Positions 54,297 through 63,403 of a stretch of 64,000 nucleotides of DNA are shown one piece after another. A program made the position numbers and the translations under genes. Numbering within the stretch: position 1 is the first letter of the stretch; the number at the start of each line of letters is the position of its first letter. Origin of the DNA: Halolamina salifodinae (lineage in GTDB: Archaea > Halobacteriota > Halobacteria > Halobacteriales > Haloferacaceae); NCBI RefSeq assembly GCF_017874235.1, contig NZ_JAGGLC010000001.1:682001-746000 (forward strand). The letters run 5' to 3'. The notes below the pieces were generated by a model that searched no databases, was not told the origin of the DNA, and saw only the letters and a program-made list of their open reading frames with translations.

Positions 54297-56980
54297 CGCG
54301 AAACGCGGTCCTGTAGCTCCTGCAGGCGGTTCAGCGCCTCCAGCGGCGTGGTTCGCGCGAGGTCGAGTTCGCGGAGTTCGGCGGTGATTTCGTCGGATAC
54401 GTCGGCGTCGGTGTCGTCGTTCGGATCGATATCCGGAAGCGTCTGCTGGCCCGGCGGCGTCTGGGGTTCGGAGCCCGCCCCGGCCTCTTCAGCCTCGACG
54501 CCTGCGCCGTCGGTCGCCGCCTTCGTCGGCGTCGGTACCGAGTCGGTCGCAGGATCGCTGTTGGCCTCCGTCTCACCCTCCTCGACCAGCGCTCGCGAGC
54601 GCTCGACGACGGAATCTGGAACGCCAGCCATCCGCGCGACTTCGACGCCGTATGACGACGAGGAGGGGCCTTCATCCACGCGGTGGAGGAAGGTCACGTC
54701 CTCGCCGTCCCGGATCGCCGTGAAGTGGAGGTTGAACACGCGCTCGCGCTCCCCGGCCAGCGCGGTCAGGTCGTGGTAGTGTGTCGCGAACATCGTCCGG
54801 GCGCCGATCTCGTCGTGGAGGAACTCCGTGGCCGCGCGGGCGATGGCGAGACCGTCGGCGGTGGAGGTGCCGCGCCCGACCTCGTCCAGCAGCACGAGGG
54901 AGTCCTCAGTCGCGTCGTGGAGGATGCCCGTGAGTTCGCTCATCTCGCGCATGAACGTCGACTGGCCGCCCGCGATGTCGTCGCTGGCGCCGACGCGGGT
55001 GAACACCCGGTCCAGCACGGTGAGACTCGCGGATTTCGCGGGCACGAACCCGCCGGCCTGTGCGAGCACGCAGATCAGGCCGACCTGCCGCATGTACGTC
55101 GATTTCCCGCTCATGTTCGGCCCGGTGATGAGGCCGACGCTGCCGGCCGGCAAATCGGCGTCGTTGGGGACGAACTCCGCTTGGGTGCGGGCGACGACGG
55201 GGTGGCGCCCGGCCTCGATTTCGAGCGAGTCGTCGCCGTCGTGGAACGCCGGCCGGCAGAAATCCGGGCCGACGGCGACCGTCGACAGCGAGAGGAGGGC
55301 GTCGAGATCCGCGAGGTCGTCGGCCAGTCCCTGCAGGCGGTCGGTCGCCTCGGCCACCTCGGCGCGGACCTCGCGGAACACGTCGTACTCCAGTGCGTCG
55401 GCGCGCTCGGCGGCGCCGAGGATCTCGTCCTCGCGCCGGCGGAGTTCGGGGGTGACGAACCGCTCTGAGTTCTTCAGGGTCTGGCGCCGGCGGTACTCCT
55501 CGGGCACCGAATCGAGGTGGCTGTCGGTCACCTCGATGTAGTAGCCGTGGACCTGATTGTGGCCGACTTCGAGGTTGTCGATCCCGGTGCGTTCCCGTTC
55601 CTGCTGTTCGAGGTCGGCGACCCACTCCCGACCCTCGCGCTCGGTGCCCCGGACCTCGTCGAGTTCGTCGTGGAAGCCGTCGCGGATCACTCCGCCCTCG
55701 GTGATCTCCTGGGGCGGGTCCTCGGCGATGGCGGTTTCGATCAGGCTCCGGACCTTCCGGAGTTCGTCGAGGTCCTCGCGGAGGGCCTGCAGGCGGTCGG
55801 CGTCGGCGTCCGCGAGCGCGTCCTTCAGGTCCGGGACGATGGCGAGCGTCTGGGCGACCGAGCGGAGGTCCCGCGCGTTCGCTCGCTCGCGGGAGACCCG
55901 CGAGACGAGTCGTTCGAGGTCGTACGCGGCGCTCAGGCGATCCCGTAGCTCCTCCCGGAGCAGCGTCCGGGCCGAGAGGTCCGCGACGGCGTCGAGGCGG
56001 CGCTCGATGGCTCGACGGTCCACCAGCGGGCGACGGAGCCACGACGCCAGCCGTCGACGCCCCAGCGCACAGACCGTCTCGTTGATGGTCTCGAACAGCG
56101 TGTCGCCGTCGCGGTCGCCGCCGGCGCGGTTCTCGAACAGTTCGAGGCTCCGGAGCGCGGCGGCATCGAGACGCAGGCAGTCCGCGGGGTCGTAGCGCTG
56201 GATCCGCGAGACGTAGTCGAGCGACCCGTCGTCGCCCTGCGTGTACTCGGCGTAGGCCAGCAAGCCACCGACAGCCCGGGTCTCGACAGCTGTGAAGCGG
56301 TCCGAGTCGGCGTAGGAAGCGAGCGTCTCGCGGGTCGCGTCGGCCGCGAAGGCGTCGTCGTCCCAGTCGGTCGTGGGACAGGGGGCATCGATATTGGGTG
56401 CGCCCGGGCCAGCGAGCAGTTCCGCGGGGCCGACGCGGGCGACTTCCTCCTGCGCGCTTGCGCGGTCGGCGGCGGGTGCGACCCGGCACTCGCCCGTGGA
56501 GACGTCGACGCTGGCGACGGCGAATTCGGGACCCTCCGCGTCGTCGGCGCCGATGACGGCGGCGACGTACGTCGAATCGGGCGAGAGCAGTTCGTCGTCG
56601 ACGACGGTGCCGGGAGTGATGATCTGTGTGACCGCGCGCTCCACGATTCCGGCGGTCTCGCTGGGGTCCTCGACCTGATCGGCGACGGCGACGCGGTGGC
56701 CGGCCTTGAGCAGGCGCTCGATGTACTCGGCGGCGTTGTCGACCGGGATGCCGGCCGCGGCGTAGGTGCCGGTGGAGTCCTCGCGCTCGATCAGGGTGAG
56801 TTCACAGCGCCGCGCCACCGCCTCGGCGATACCGCAGAACGTCTTGTAGAAGTCCCCCACCCGGAACAGCACGAGCGCGTCGTCGTGCGCCTCACAGCGG
56901 TCGACGTACTGCTGGAGCATCGGCGTGAGCTCGTCGCGGCGCTCGGCCAGCTCCGCCGGGGGACCCGTGACCGCAGACAT
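54293..56980 (-). CDS. mutS: DNA mismatch repair protein MutS
   Basis: The 895-residue protein has an N-terminal mismatch-recognition domain (about 1-115), a connector, the lever/clamp domain, and an ATPase with GLITGPNMSGKSTYMRQVG (near 615), LLDEVGRGTSTADG and the MFATHYHDL signature. An acidic C-terminal tail (about 780-860) is followed by a short helical end. The recognition loop reads VGDFYKTFCG, whereas bacterial MutS has FYE; the Glu that contacts the mismatch is Lys here. The ATG at 56980 (MSAVTGPPAELAERR) was chosen because the frame upstream shows no family sequence. Confidence 0.94.
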   Translation of the reverse strand: MSAVTGPPAELAERRDELTPMLQQYVDRCEAHDDALVLFRVGDFYKTFCGIAEAVARRCELTLIEREDSTGTYAAAGIPVDNAAEYIERLLKAGHRVAVADQVEDPSETAGIVERAVTQIITPGTVVDDELLSPDSTYVAAVIGADDAEGPEFAVASVDVSTGECRVAPAADRASAQEEVARVGPAELLAGPGAPNIDAPCPTTDWDDDAFAADATRETLASYADSDRFTAVETRAVGGLLAYAEYTQGDDGSLDYVSRIQRYDPADCLRLDAAALRSLELFENRAGGDRDGDTLFETINETVCALGRRRLASWLRRPLVDRRAIERRLDAVADLSARTLLREELRDRLSAAYDLERLVSRVSRERANARDLRSVAQTLAIVPDLKDALADADADRLQALREDLDELRKVRSLIETAIAEDPPQEITEGGVIRDGFHDELDEVRGTEREGREWVADLEQQERERTGIDNLEVGHNQVHGYYIEVTDSHLDSVPEEYRRRQTLKNSERFVTPELRRREDEILGAAERADALEYDVFREVRAEVAEATDRLQGLADDLADLDALLSLSTVAVGPDFCRPAFHDGDDSLEIEAGRHPVVARTQAEFVPNDADLPAGSVGLITGPNMSGKSTYMRQVGLICVLAQAGGFVPAKSASLTVLDRVFTRVGASDDIAGGQSTFMREMSELTGILHDATEDSLVLLDEVGRGTSTADGLAIARAATEFLHDEIGARTMFATHYHDLTALAGERERVFNLHFTAIRDGEDVTFLHRVDEGPSSSSYGVEVARMAGVPDSVVERSRALVEEGETEANSDPATDSVPTPTKAATDGAGVEAEEAGAGSEPQTPPGQQTLPDIDPNDDTDADVSDEITAELRELDLARTTPLEALNRLQELQDRVSR

Positions 56981-57071
56981 AGCCGAAAGAGGGTGGGCGA
57001 GGCGGAAGAGCGTTACGCGACTGCGCCCGGAACACCGGGCACTGATCGTCGAGGAAGTCGGGTGATCGGCG

Positions 57072-57695
57072 TTAGCTGACGAACTGGAGTAGTTCGTCGC
57101 GTTTGGCCTCGTGGAACCGATCGGCCAGCGCCTCCTCGAGGGTGTCGATGGAGCCGGTTTTCGCGGTGATCGGACAGATGGTCTCCTGCCACTGCTGCCA
57201 CGGCGGGTAGAGCCCCAGTCGGTCACAAAGGTCGTTCAGTCGCTCGTCTTTGTCGTCGACCTTGTCCATCTTGTTGACCGCGACGATGGGGTCGATGCCC
57301 ACCTCCTGCAGGAAGTGGAACATCTCCACGTCGTGGGGGATATCGCCCTTCGCCTGGTGGCGGTCGATGATGTCGATCACCGACTTGCCGTCGACGACCA
57401 GCACGCCCGCGAGGATGTCCTCGGCGTTCTCCTCGACGTAGCGCACCACGTCGGTCTTGATCTGCTCGCGATGTCCCTCTTCGACGCCGGACATGAAGCC
57501 GAATCCCGGCAGGTCGGTGAACATGAAGTCCGGCCCCGCCCAGTCGTAGTGGTTGGGCTGGCGGGTCACACCCGGCTTCCCACCGGTGTCGAAACTGTGG
57601 CCCGTCAGCTCCCGCATCAGCGTCGACTTCCCGACGTTCGACCGACCGACGAGTACGACCTCGTCGCCCCGGTTCGGTCGGTTCTGGAAAGGCAT
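57072..57695 (-). CDS. engB: GTP-binding protein EngB (YihA family)
   Basis: The 207-residue GTPase has G1 [11 protein letters not shown] (about 18-28), G2 in [12 protein letters not shown]3 DLPGFGFM, and G4 NKMDK. EngB proteins act in ribosome assembly and cell division. The start at 57695 ([20 protein letters not shown]) is close to the usual family start; longer in-frame extension upstream is not supported. It lies 91 bases after mutS on the same strand. Confidence 0.93.
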   Translation of the reverse strand: MPFQNRPNRGDEVVLVGRSNVGKSTLMRELTGHSFDTGGKPGVTRQPNHYDWAGPDFMFTDLPGFGFMSGVEEGHREQIKTDVVRYVEENAEDILAGVLVVDGKSVIDIIDRHQAKGDIPHDVEMFHFLQEVGIDPIVAVNKMDKVDDKDERLNDLCDRLGLYPPWQQWQETICPITAKTGSIDTLEEALADRFHEAKRDELLQFVS

Positions 57696-57968
57696 GGAGA
57701 TCGGTAGTCGGCTGACGGGGTTAACGCTCACGGGTCCGAGGTGAGCTTCGATAAACCAAATAGCGCGATAGAGATTGGCGGAGTAGTGATGATCGACACC
57801 CTTGGCCCGGCGCCTCGACGCCACCCCGACGCAGCCACTCGGTTCTACCGAATTATGGGTTTCTGATAAAATAGTATGAGAAATACGTTCCCAGAGACAG
57901 TTAAAACAGGCGGAGGTTATCCCGTGCAAAACAACTATCATCATAGCCTCGGTAGTTTTTGGAGACGC

Positions 57969-58901
57969 ATGACCAACTACGAGAGACACACCGCGGTCAC
58001 CGACGAGGAGCGTCGGGAGTTCCTCAAGGTGATCGGCGTCGCGGGTGCCGTCGGGGCGAGCGGCGTGACGCTCGGCGAACTGAACAGTACGGTCGAACCC
58101 TCGAACGTCGAAGCGCTGAGCGCGGTCGGTGCGGCCGTCTCCGAGGAGATGGCCGGGGGCGTCAACCCCGACCTGCTCGCGACACAGCAGGCCGAGTTGG
58201 CGACGGCGCTGTCGGCGGCGCCCGCCGCCGTCGAGAGCGGGGCGGCGTTCCGGGAGCCCGGCTCCGCGTTCGACGATATCGCGGAGGCCGGCTGGCTCAC
58301 CCACGACCACCTCGCGGAGACCGGCTTCTTCGAGACCCTGAGCGAGGAGATGCCGGCGTTCAACCCCGAGCGCCTGACGACGAGCACGCAGGCGTTCCTC
58401 GGATCCAGCGCGGCGACAGCACCACTGACGGATCTGGATCTGGGCGGGACCGAAGGCGTCGACCTCGTTGCGCCGATCATCAACCAGGCCGAGAAGCTGA
58501 GCCACTTCCACTGGATCGCCTCCGGCGACATCCCGGCCGAGCACCAGCTCGCCGACGTGCTGCCGCCGATCAGCCAGCGCGCCGCCGGCGGGGTACTACT
58601 CTGGCTCCAGAACCTCGACGACCATCTCTACCAGGACCAGGTGCTCCTGAACGAGCAGATCCTGGCCGACGGGATCTGGGAGGTTCGCGGGATGACCGCG
58701 GGCTTCTACCTCATGGCCGAGGGTGCGAAGGCGGTCAGCGCCGACTCGGACCGGTTCACCGACGCCGAACTCGGCGCGCTGTTCGCGACGAGCATCGCGC
58801 TCCAAGAGGTCGCCCAGCGGATGCTGCCGGTCCACATGCACTGGCTCGACGAAGCGGCCCGCGACCCGGGCAACGTGAAGATCGACTCCATCTCCATCTA
58901 A
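57969..58901 (+). CDS. Tat-signal protein paired with a quinoprotein dehydrogenase
   Basis: The 310-residue product begins [31 protein letters not shown]. It has twin arginines and a short hydrophobic core, a Tat signal. The mature protein is mostly helical, with [26 protein letters not shown] and [16 protein letters not shown], which contain repeated histidines. No known family was recognised. It starts upstream of the quinoprotein gene by four bases and is likely its partner, perhaps carrying it out of the cell. An upstream TATA-like GATAAAATAG at 57865-57874 may drive both. Confidence 0.75.
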   Translation: MTNYERHTAVTDEERREFLKVIGVAGAVGASGVTLGELNSTVEPSNVEALSAVGAAVSEEMAGGVNPDLLATQQAELATALSAAPAAVESGAAFREPGSAFDDIAEAGWLTHDHLAETGFFETLSEEMPAFNPERLTTSTQAFLGSSAATAPLTDLDLGGTEGVDLVAPIINQAEKLSHFHWIASGDIPAEHQLADVLPPISQRAAGGVLLWLQNLDDHLYQDQVLLNEQILADGIWEVRGMTAGFYLMAEGAKAVSADSDRFTDAELGALFATSIALQEVAQRMLPVHMHWLDEAARDPGNVKIDSISI

Positions 58902-58905
58902 CACT

Positions 58906-60900
58906 ATGGCAACCGACAACAACGACGACGAGCGGCTGTCGGCGGCGATCGACCGTGACCTCCTCGGCGACGAAGTCGACGACCCCGAGGAGCGCATGAA
59001 CTTCATCGACACCGGGGAGAACGCGTTCGGCGAGAACGTCCGGCAGGTCACCAACGAGGTCCCCGGCGAGGACGTGACCGACGAGATGCTCCAGGAGGAC
59101 GTGAACCGGACGGACTCTTGGCTCCACTTCAACAAGGGTCACGAGCAGACCGGCTTCTCGCCCAGCGAGGCGCTCACCCCGGAGAACATCGACCAACTGG
59201 AGGAGGCCTACCGGGTCGATACCGGCAGCGGCGGCCTGCAGACGACGACGACCATCGTCCCCGGCGACGGCGACACGCCGCCGGTCATGTACTTCATCGG
59301 CTCGGACACGAAAGTCTGGGCGGTCAACGCCCGCACGGGCGAGGAGTACTGGACGTTCCAGTGGGCCTACCCGGAGGACGCCGACTACGAGATCCAGCCG
59401 CGGTTCCGTGGCGTCTCGGTGTACGAGGACAAGGTGATCTTCGGCACGGCCAACCTCCATATGGTGGCGCTGAACCGCTACACCGGCGAGAAGGAGTGGG
59501 AGACCGACTCCATGGGGTCGCTCCCGTCGCTCCAGAACCTCCCGTTCCCGTTCATCGGCTACTCTCACTCGGGCTCCTCGCACGTCTACGACGGCACCAT
59601 CTACGTCGGGCAGGTCGGCGGGGACAACTCCCTGATGGGCCACACCCACGCGATGGCGCTCAACGCCGACACCGGCGAGGTCGAGTGGACCACCAAGTTC
59701 GCGCCGGAAGACGAGTGGCTCGGCGACCTCTGGAAGCACGCCAACAGCTCGCCGTGGAACGCCGCGGCCATCGACCCCGAGTCCGACACCGTCATCTGGA
59801 ACGCCGGGAACCCCCGGCCGATGCTGAACCCGATGGTCCGGCCGGGGCCGAACCAGATGAGCGCCGGCGTCGTCGCGCTCGACGCCAAGACCGGCGAGGT
59901 CAAGTGGAACGACCAGAACTCCCCGCAGGACCACTGGGACTACGACGGCCAGTTCTGCGCGTCGATCGTCGACGTGGAGATCGAGGGCGAGGAGCGCCGC
60001 GCGGTCGTCTACGAGCACAAGAACGGCTGGGTGTACGTCTACGACATCGAGGACGGCCAGCTACTCTCGCGCTCGGAGCCCTACGCCAAGCAGAAGAACA
60101 TTCACAGCTTCATCGGCAAGGGCGAGGAGAACTCCACGGAAGTGTGGCCGGCGGCCGCCGGCGCCTCGAACTACCCGGCCGACGGTGTCAGCCCGAGGAC
60201 CGGCTACCGCTACTCCGGGTCGCAGGACGCCGGGAACATCCTCTGGATGGAGGAGTTCAACTACCCGGAGGAAGGCGTCGGGACGCCGGGGATGGGGACC
60301 GGCCCAGACGGCGAGGACGAGATCTCCGGTGGCGGCCAGCAGCACACCATCGAGGGCGAGAACTATCAGGCCTACGTGACCGCGACGGACCTCAGCACCG
60401 GGGATCAGGCGTGGCGCACGAAGCTCCCCGACAGCGAGGACCTGTTCAACAACTCCTTCGTGGTCTACCCCGGCGGTACCACGCCAACCGCGGGTGGGCT
60501 GGTGTTCAGTGGCTCCTCGGGCGGCCATCTGTATGCGCTCGACGACGAGAACGGCGATATCCTCTGGGAGGCCGACACCGGCCAGCGCATCACCGCGACG
60601 CCGTCCGTCTGGGAGGACCAGGCCGAGGGCGCCGTGTTCGTCACCGTCGCGGCGGGGAACCAGATCGTCGGCTACCGCGCCGACGTGGACCTCAGCGCGA
60701 CGACCGAGACACAGACCGCCACCGAGACGGAGACCGACACGCCGACCGAGACTGACACCGCTACCGAAGCCACGGACACCACGTCCACCAGCGGCCCCGG
60801 CTTCGGCGCCGCTGCGGGTGCCGCCGGCGCGGCCGGCGCCGGCTACGCGGCCAAGAAGCGCGCTGACGACGAAGACGACGAAGAAACCGACGAGGAGTAA
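58906..60900 (+). CDS. PQQ-type quinoprotein dehydrogenase-like beta-propeller
   Basis: The 664-residue protein follows the quinoprotein alcohol dehydrogenase fold: an initial W-containing segment (SWLHFNKGHEQTGFSPSEALTPENIDQLEEAY), the VWAVNARTGEEYW repeat, GNPRP, VVALDAKTGEVKW and SPQDHWDYDG. These line up with the methanol dehydrogenase calcium/PQQ site and its Asp-Trp-Asp segment. It would oxidise an alcohol or sugar using PQQ. It has no N-terminal signal. The C-terminus (Thr-rich stalk, [22 protein letters not shown]) resembles a PGF-CTERM anchor. It follows its Tat-bearing partner by four bases. Confidence 0.85.
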   Translation: MATDNNDDERLSAAIDRDLLGDEVDDPEERMNFIDTGENAFGENVRQVTNEVPGEDVTDEMLQEDVNRTDSWLHFNKGHEQTGFSPSEALTPENIDQLEEAYRVDTGSGGLQTTTTIVPGDGDTPPVMYFIGSDTKVWAVNARTGEEYWTFQWAYPEDADYEIQPRFRGVSVYEDKVIFGTANLHMVALNRYTGEKEWETDSMGSLPSLQNLPFPFIGYSHSGSSHVYDGTIYVGQVGGDNSLMGHTHAMALNADTGEVEWTTKFAPEDEWLGDLWKHANSSPWNAAAIDPESDTVIWNAGNPRPMLNPMVRPGPNQMSAGVVALDAKTGEVKWNDQNSPQDHWDYDGQFCASIVDVEIEGEERRAVVYEHKNGWVYVYDIEDGQLLSRSEPYAKQKNIHSFIGKGEENSTEVWPAAAGASNYPADGVSPRTGYRYSGSQDAGNILWMEEFNYPEEGVGTPGMGTGPDGEDEISGGGQQHTIEGENYQAYVTATDLSTGDQAWRTKLPDSEDLFNNSFVVYPGGTTPTAGGLVFSGSSGGHLYALDDENGDILWEADTGQRITATPSVWEDQAEGAVFVTVAAGNQIVGYRADVDLSATTETQTATETETDTPTETDTATEATDTTSTSGPGFGAAAGAAGAAGAGYAAKKRADDEDDEETDEE

Positions 60901-60967
60901 GCGGCCTCGTTCGCGGTTCCCTTTTCACGACCGCCGCCTATTTGCCCGGTCCCCGAGAGACCCAGCC

Positions 60968-62401
60968 GTGCGACTCGTACAGGTGATGATCCCCGCCGGG
61001 AAGCGCGACGCCGTGCTCTCGGTGTTGGACGAGAACGGGATCGACTACGCGCTGTCGGACGAGACCAGCGGCCGGCGCTACACCGGCGTCGTCTCGTTCC
61101 CGCTGCCGACCAACGCGGTCGAGCCGATACTCGATCAACTACGGGAGGAGACCGGCATCGACCGCGAGGCCTACACGGTGGTGCTCGACGCCGAGACGGT
61201 CATCTCCGAGCGCTACGAACAGTTGGCGGAGGAGTGGACCTCCGGCGAGGAGGGGGACCGGATCGCCCGCGACGAGCTAACCGCCCGGGCCGCCGATCTG
61301 GCGCCCGACTGGGTGCCGTTCCTCATGATGACCGCCATCAGCGCCGTCGTCGCCACCGCGGGACTGCTGCTCGACTCGCCGGCGGTCGTCGTCGGGTCGA
61401 TGGTGATCGCCCCCCTGATCGGGCCGGCGATGGCCACCAGCGTCGGGAGCGTCGTCGACGACCACGAGATGTTCGTCCGCGGGATCAAACTCCAGACGAT
61501 GGGCGCGCTGCTCGCGGTGATGAGCGCCGCGGCGTTCGCGGGGCTGTTACGCTACGGCAACATCATCCCGCTGGGCACGAACGAGGTGCTCGCGGTCGGC
61601 GAAGTTCGGGAACGGCTCTCGCCGGGCGTCCCCTCGCTGGTGGTCGCGCTCGCGGCCGGGATCGCGGGCGCGCTGTCGCTCTCCTCGGGGGTCTCCTCGG
61701 CGCTGGTCGGCGTGATGATCGCCGCGGCGCTGGTGCCGCCGACCGCCGTGGTCGGGATCGGCATCGCGTGGGGCCGGCCCGGCGCCGTACTGGGGTCGGC
61801 GGTGCTCGTGGCGGTGAACTTCCTCTCGATCAACCTCGTGGCGCTGGTGGTGTTCTGGTACCAGGGCTACCAGCCCGAGGAGTGGTTCAAAGCCGACGAG
61901 GCCCGCAAGGAGACCGCCCAGCGCGCCGGCGCGCTGATTCTCGCGGTACTGATCTTTTCCTCGGTGCTCGTGGGCGCGACGTACGCCGCGACCCAGCGCG
62001 CCGCGTTCGCCGACGACACCCGGGCCGAGACCGAGGCGCTGCTGGAAGAACAGCCGTCGCTGTCGCTGGTCTCGTTTCAGGTCGAACACGGCGCGGCGTT
62101 CCCGTTCCGGACGCCCGAGCGCGTGGTCGTGACCGTCGGCCATCCGCCGGGGACTGATCCGCCGGCGGTAGCGGCGACGTTGGCCGACCGCATCGAAGCT
62201 ATCGAGAGTGGGCGATTCGGCCTCGGCGGCGGCGCTGACGTGCAGGTAGAAGTCCACTACACCGCAGTAGAGACGAGCGGCTCGGTGGATCCGGCGCCTC
62301 AGGCGTTGCGTGACGGCGGGATGTCCGGCTCCCAGTCGACGGCCTCGACGACGGTGTCGAGCACGTCGTCGACGTTCTCGCCCTCGGCGACGCTCATGTA
62401 G
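60968..62401 (+). CDS. DUF389 membrane protein
   Basis: The 477-residue protein starts at a GTG and has an N-terminal soluble domain (RLVQVMIPAGKRDAVLSVLDENGIDYAL). About six membrane helices follow, with MTAISAVVATAGLLLDSPAVVVGSMVIAPLIGPAMA and SSALVGVMIAAALVPPTAVVG, characteristic of DUF389 (YqhA-like). It may be a small-molecule transporter or sensor. Its 3' end overlaps the convergent GTPase gene by 103 bases; the last about 25 residues are encoded in the shared region and look low-complexity. Confidence 0.85.
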   Translation: MRLVQVMIPAGKRDAVLSVLDENGIDYALSDETSGRRYTGVVSFPLPTNAVEPILDQLREETGIDREAYTVVLDAETVISERYEQLAEEWTSGEEGDRIARDELTARAADLAPDWVPFLMMTAISAVVATAGLLLDSPAVVVGSMVIAPLIGPAMATSVGSVVDDHEMFVRGIKLQTMGALLAVMSAAAFAGLLRYGNIIPLGTNEVLAVGEVRERLSPGVPSLVVALAAGIAGALSLSSGVSSALVGVMIAAALVPPTAVVGIGIAWGRPGAVLGSAVLVAVNFLSINLVALVVFWYQGYQPEEWFKADEARKETAQRAGALILAVLIFSSVLVGATYAATQRAAFADDTRAETEALLEEQPSLSLVSFQVEHGAAFPFRTPERVVVTVGHPPGTDPPAVAATLADRIEAIESGRFGLGGGADVQVEVHYTAVETSGSVDPAPQALRDGGMSGSQSTASTTVSSTSSTFSPSATLM

Positions 62402-63264
62402 GCGTCGGCCTCGACGTCGGTCGAGACGTCGGACTTGTTGCAGACGGTGACCATCGGCGCGTCGAACTGCCGGGATAGCTCCTCGCGGAGCTCCAGCTGG
62501 GCCGCGAGCGGGTAGCCACACTCCTCGGAGGCGTCGACGACGAACAGCACGGCGTCGGCGAGGTGGTGCAGCGCCGAGACGGCCTGGGCCTCGATGTCGT
62601 TGCGCTCGTCCTCCGGGCGGTCGAGGAGCCCCGGCGTGTCGACGATCTGGTAGCGGATGCGGTCGTGGTCGAAGTGGCCGACGTGGACCGCCGTCGTCGT
62701 GAACGGGTAGGACTCGATGGCGTTGCGTGCGTTGGTGACCGTGTTGACGAACGAGGACTTCCCCACGTTGGGGTAGCCCGCGACGACGATAGCCGGTTCG
62801 TCGGGCCGGATGTCCGGCAGCGTCTTGAGTTCGTCACGCGCCTCGCCGATGGCGAGCAGGTCGTCCTCGACCTCCTCGACGATGTCGGCCATCCGGGCGA
62901 ACGCCTGCTTGCGGTGCTTGCGCGCGGTGTCGGTGTCGGAGTTCCGGATCTTGCCGGTGTACTCGTCGCGGATCGACTCGATCTGGCGGCCGGCCCACGT
63001 CACCTCGCTGAGCGCCTGCCGCAGGCGGTCGACGTCGACGATGGCGTCGGCGAGTTCGTAGTAGAACGGGTCGACGTAGTCGAAATCCGGCCAGGCGGTC
63101 ACGACGTTCTGGAGGTTGTCCGAGAGGATGTTGCCGGCGGTCCGCAGCATCGCCTCCTGGGCCTCGTAGGGGGACTTGGCGCGCCCCGTCCGCGCCGCCC
63201 GGGAGAACGCCTTGTCCAGGAGTTCCTCCGCCCGGGGGGTGGTCGGAAGATCTTCGAAAGTCAT
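62299..63264 (-). CDS. NOG1-type GTP-binding protein
   Basis: The 321-residue protein has an N-terminal helical domain (MTFEDLPTTPRAEELLDKAFSRA) followed by a GTPase domain with GYPNVGKSSFVN (about 169-180), DTPGLLDRPEDER and CNKSD. The layout matches NOG1/Obg-family proteins that act in large-subunit ribosome maturation. The start at 63264 is the family's usual one. It overlaps the convergent DUF389 gene. A 139-bp gap upstream separates it from the regulator on the same strand. Confidence 0.92.
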   Translation of the reverse strand: MTFEDLPTTPRAEELLDKAFSRAARTGRAKSPYEAQEAMLRTAGNILSDNLQNVVTAWPDFDYVDPFYYELADAIVDVDRLRQALSEVTWAGRQIESIRDEYTGKIRNSDTDTARKHRKQAFARMADIVEEVEDDLLAIGEARDELKTLPDIRPDEPAIVVAGYPNVGKSSFVNTVTNARNAIESYPFTTTAVHVGHFDHDRIRYQIVDTPGLLDRPEDERNDIEAQAVSALHHLADAVLFVVDASEECGYPLAAQLELREELSRQFDAPMVTVCNKSDVSTDVEADAYMSVAEGENVDDVLDTVVEAVDWEPDIPPSRNA

Positions 63265-63403
63265 CGATTACGGGAGTGTAGCCGCCCAGCGCGTAAAAGC
63301 GCGTCCGTTGGGGGACCGCGGGCGCCGGCGCGGTGTCGCTACGTCCGCGGCGGCGGCTCCCCCGGTTGGAGCGCATCGAGCGCGCCGGTCGGCGATGTCG
63401 CCG

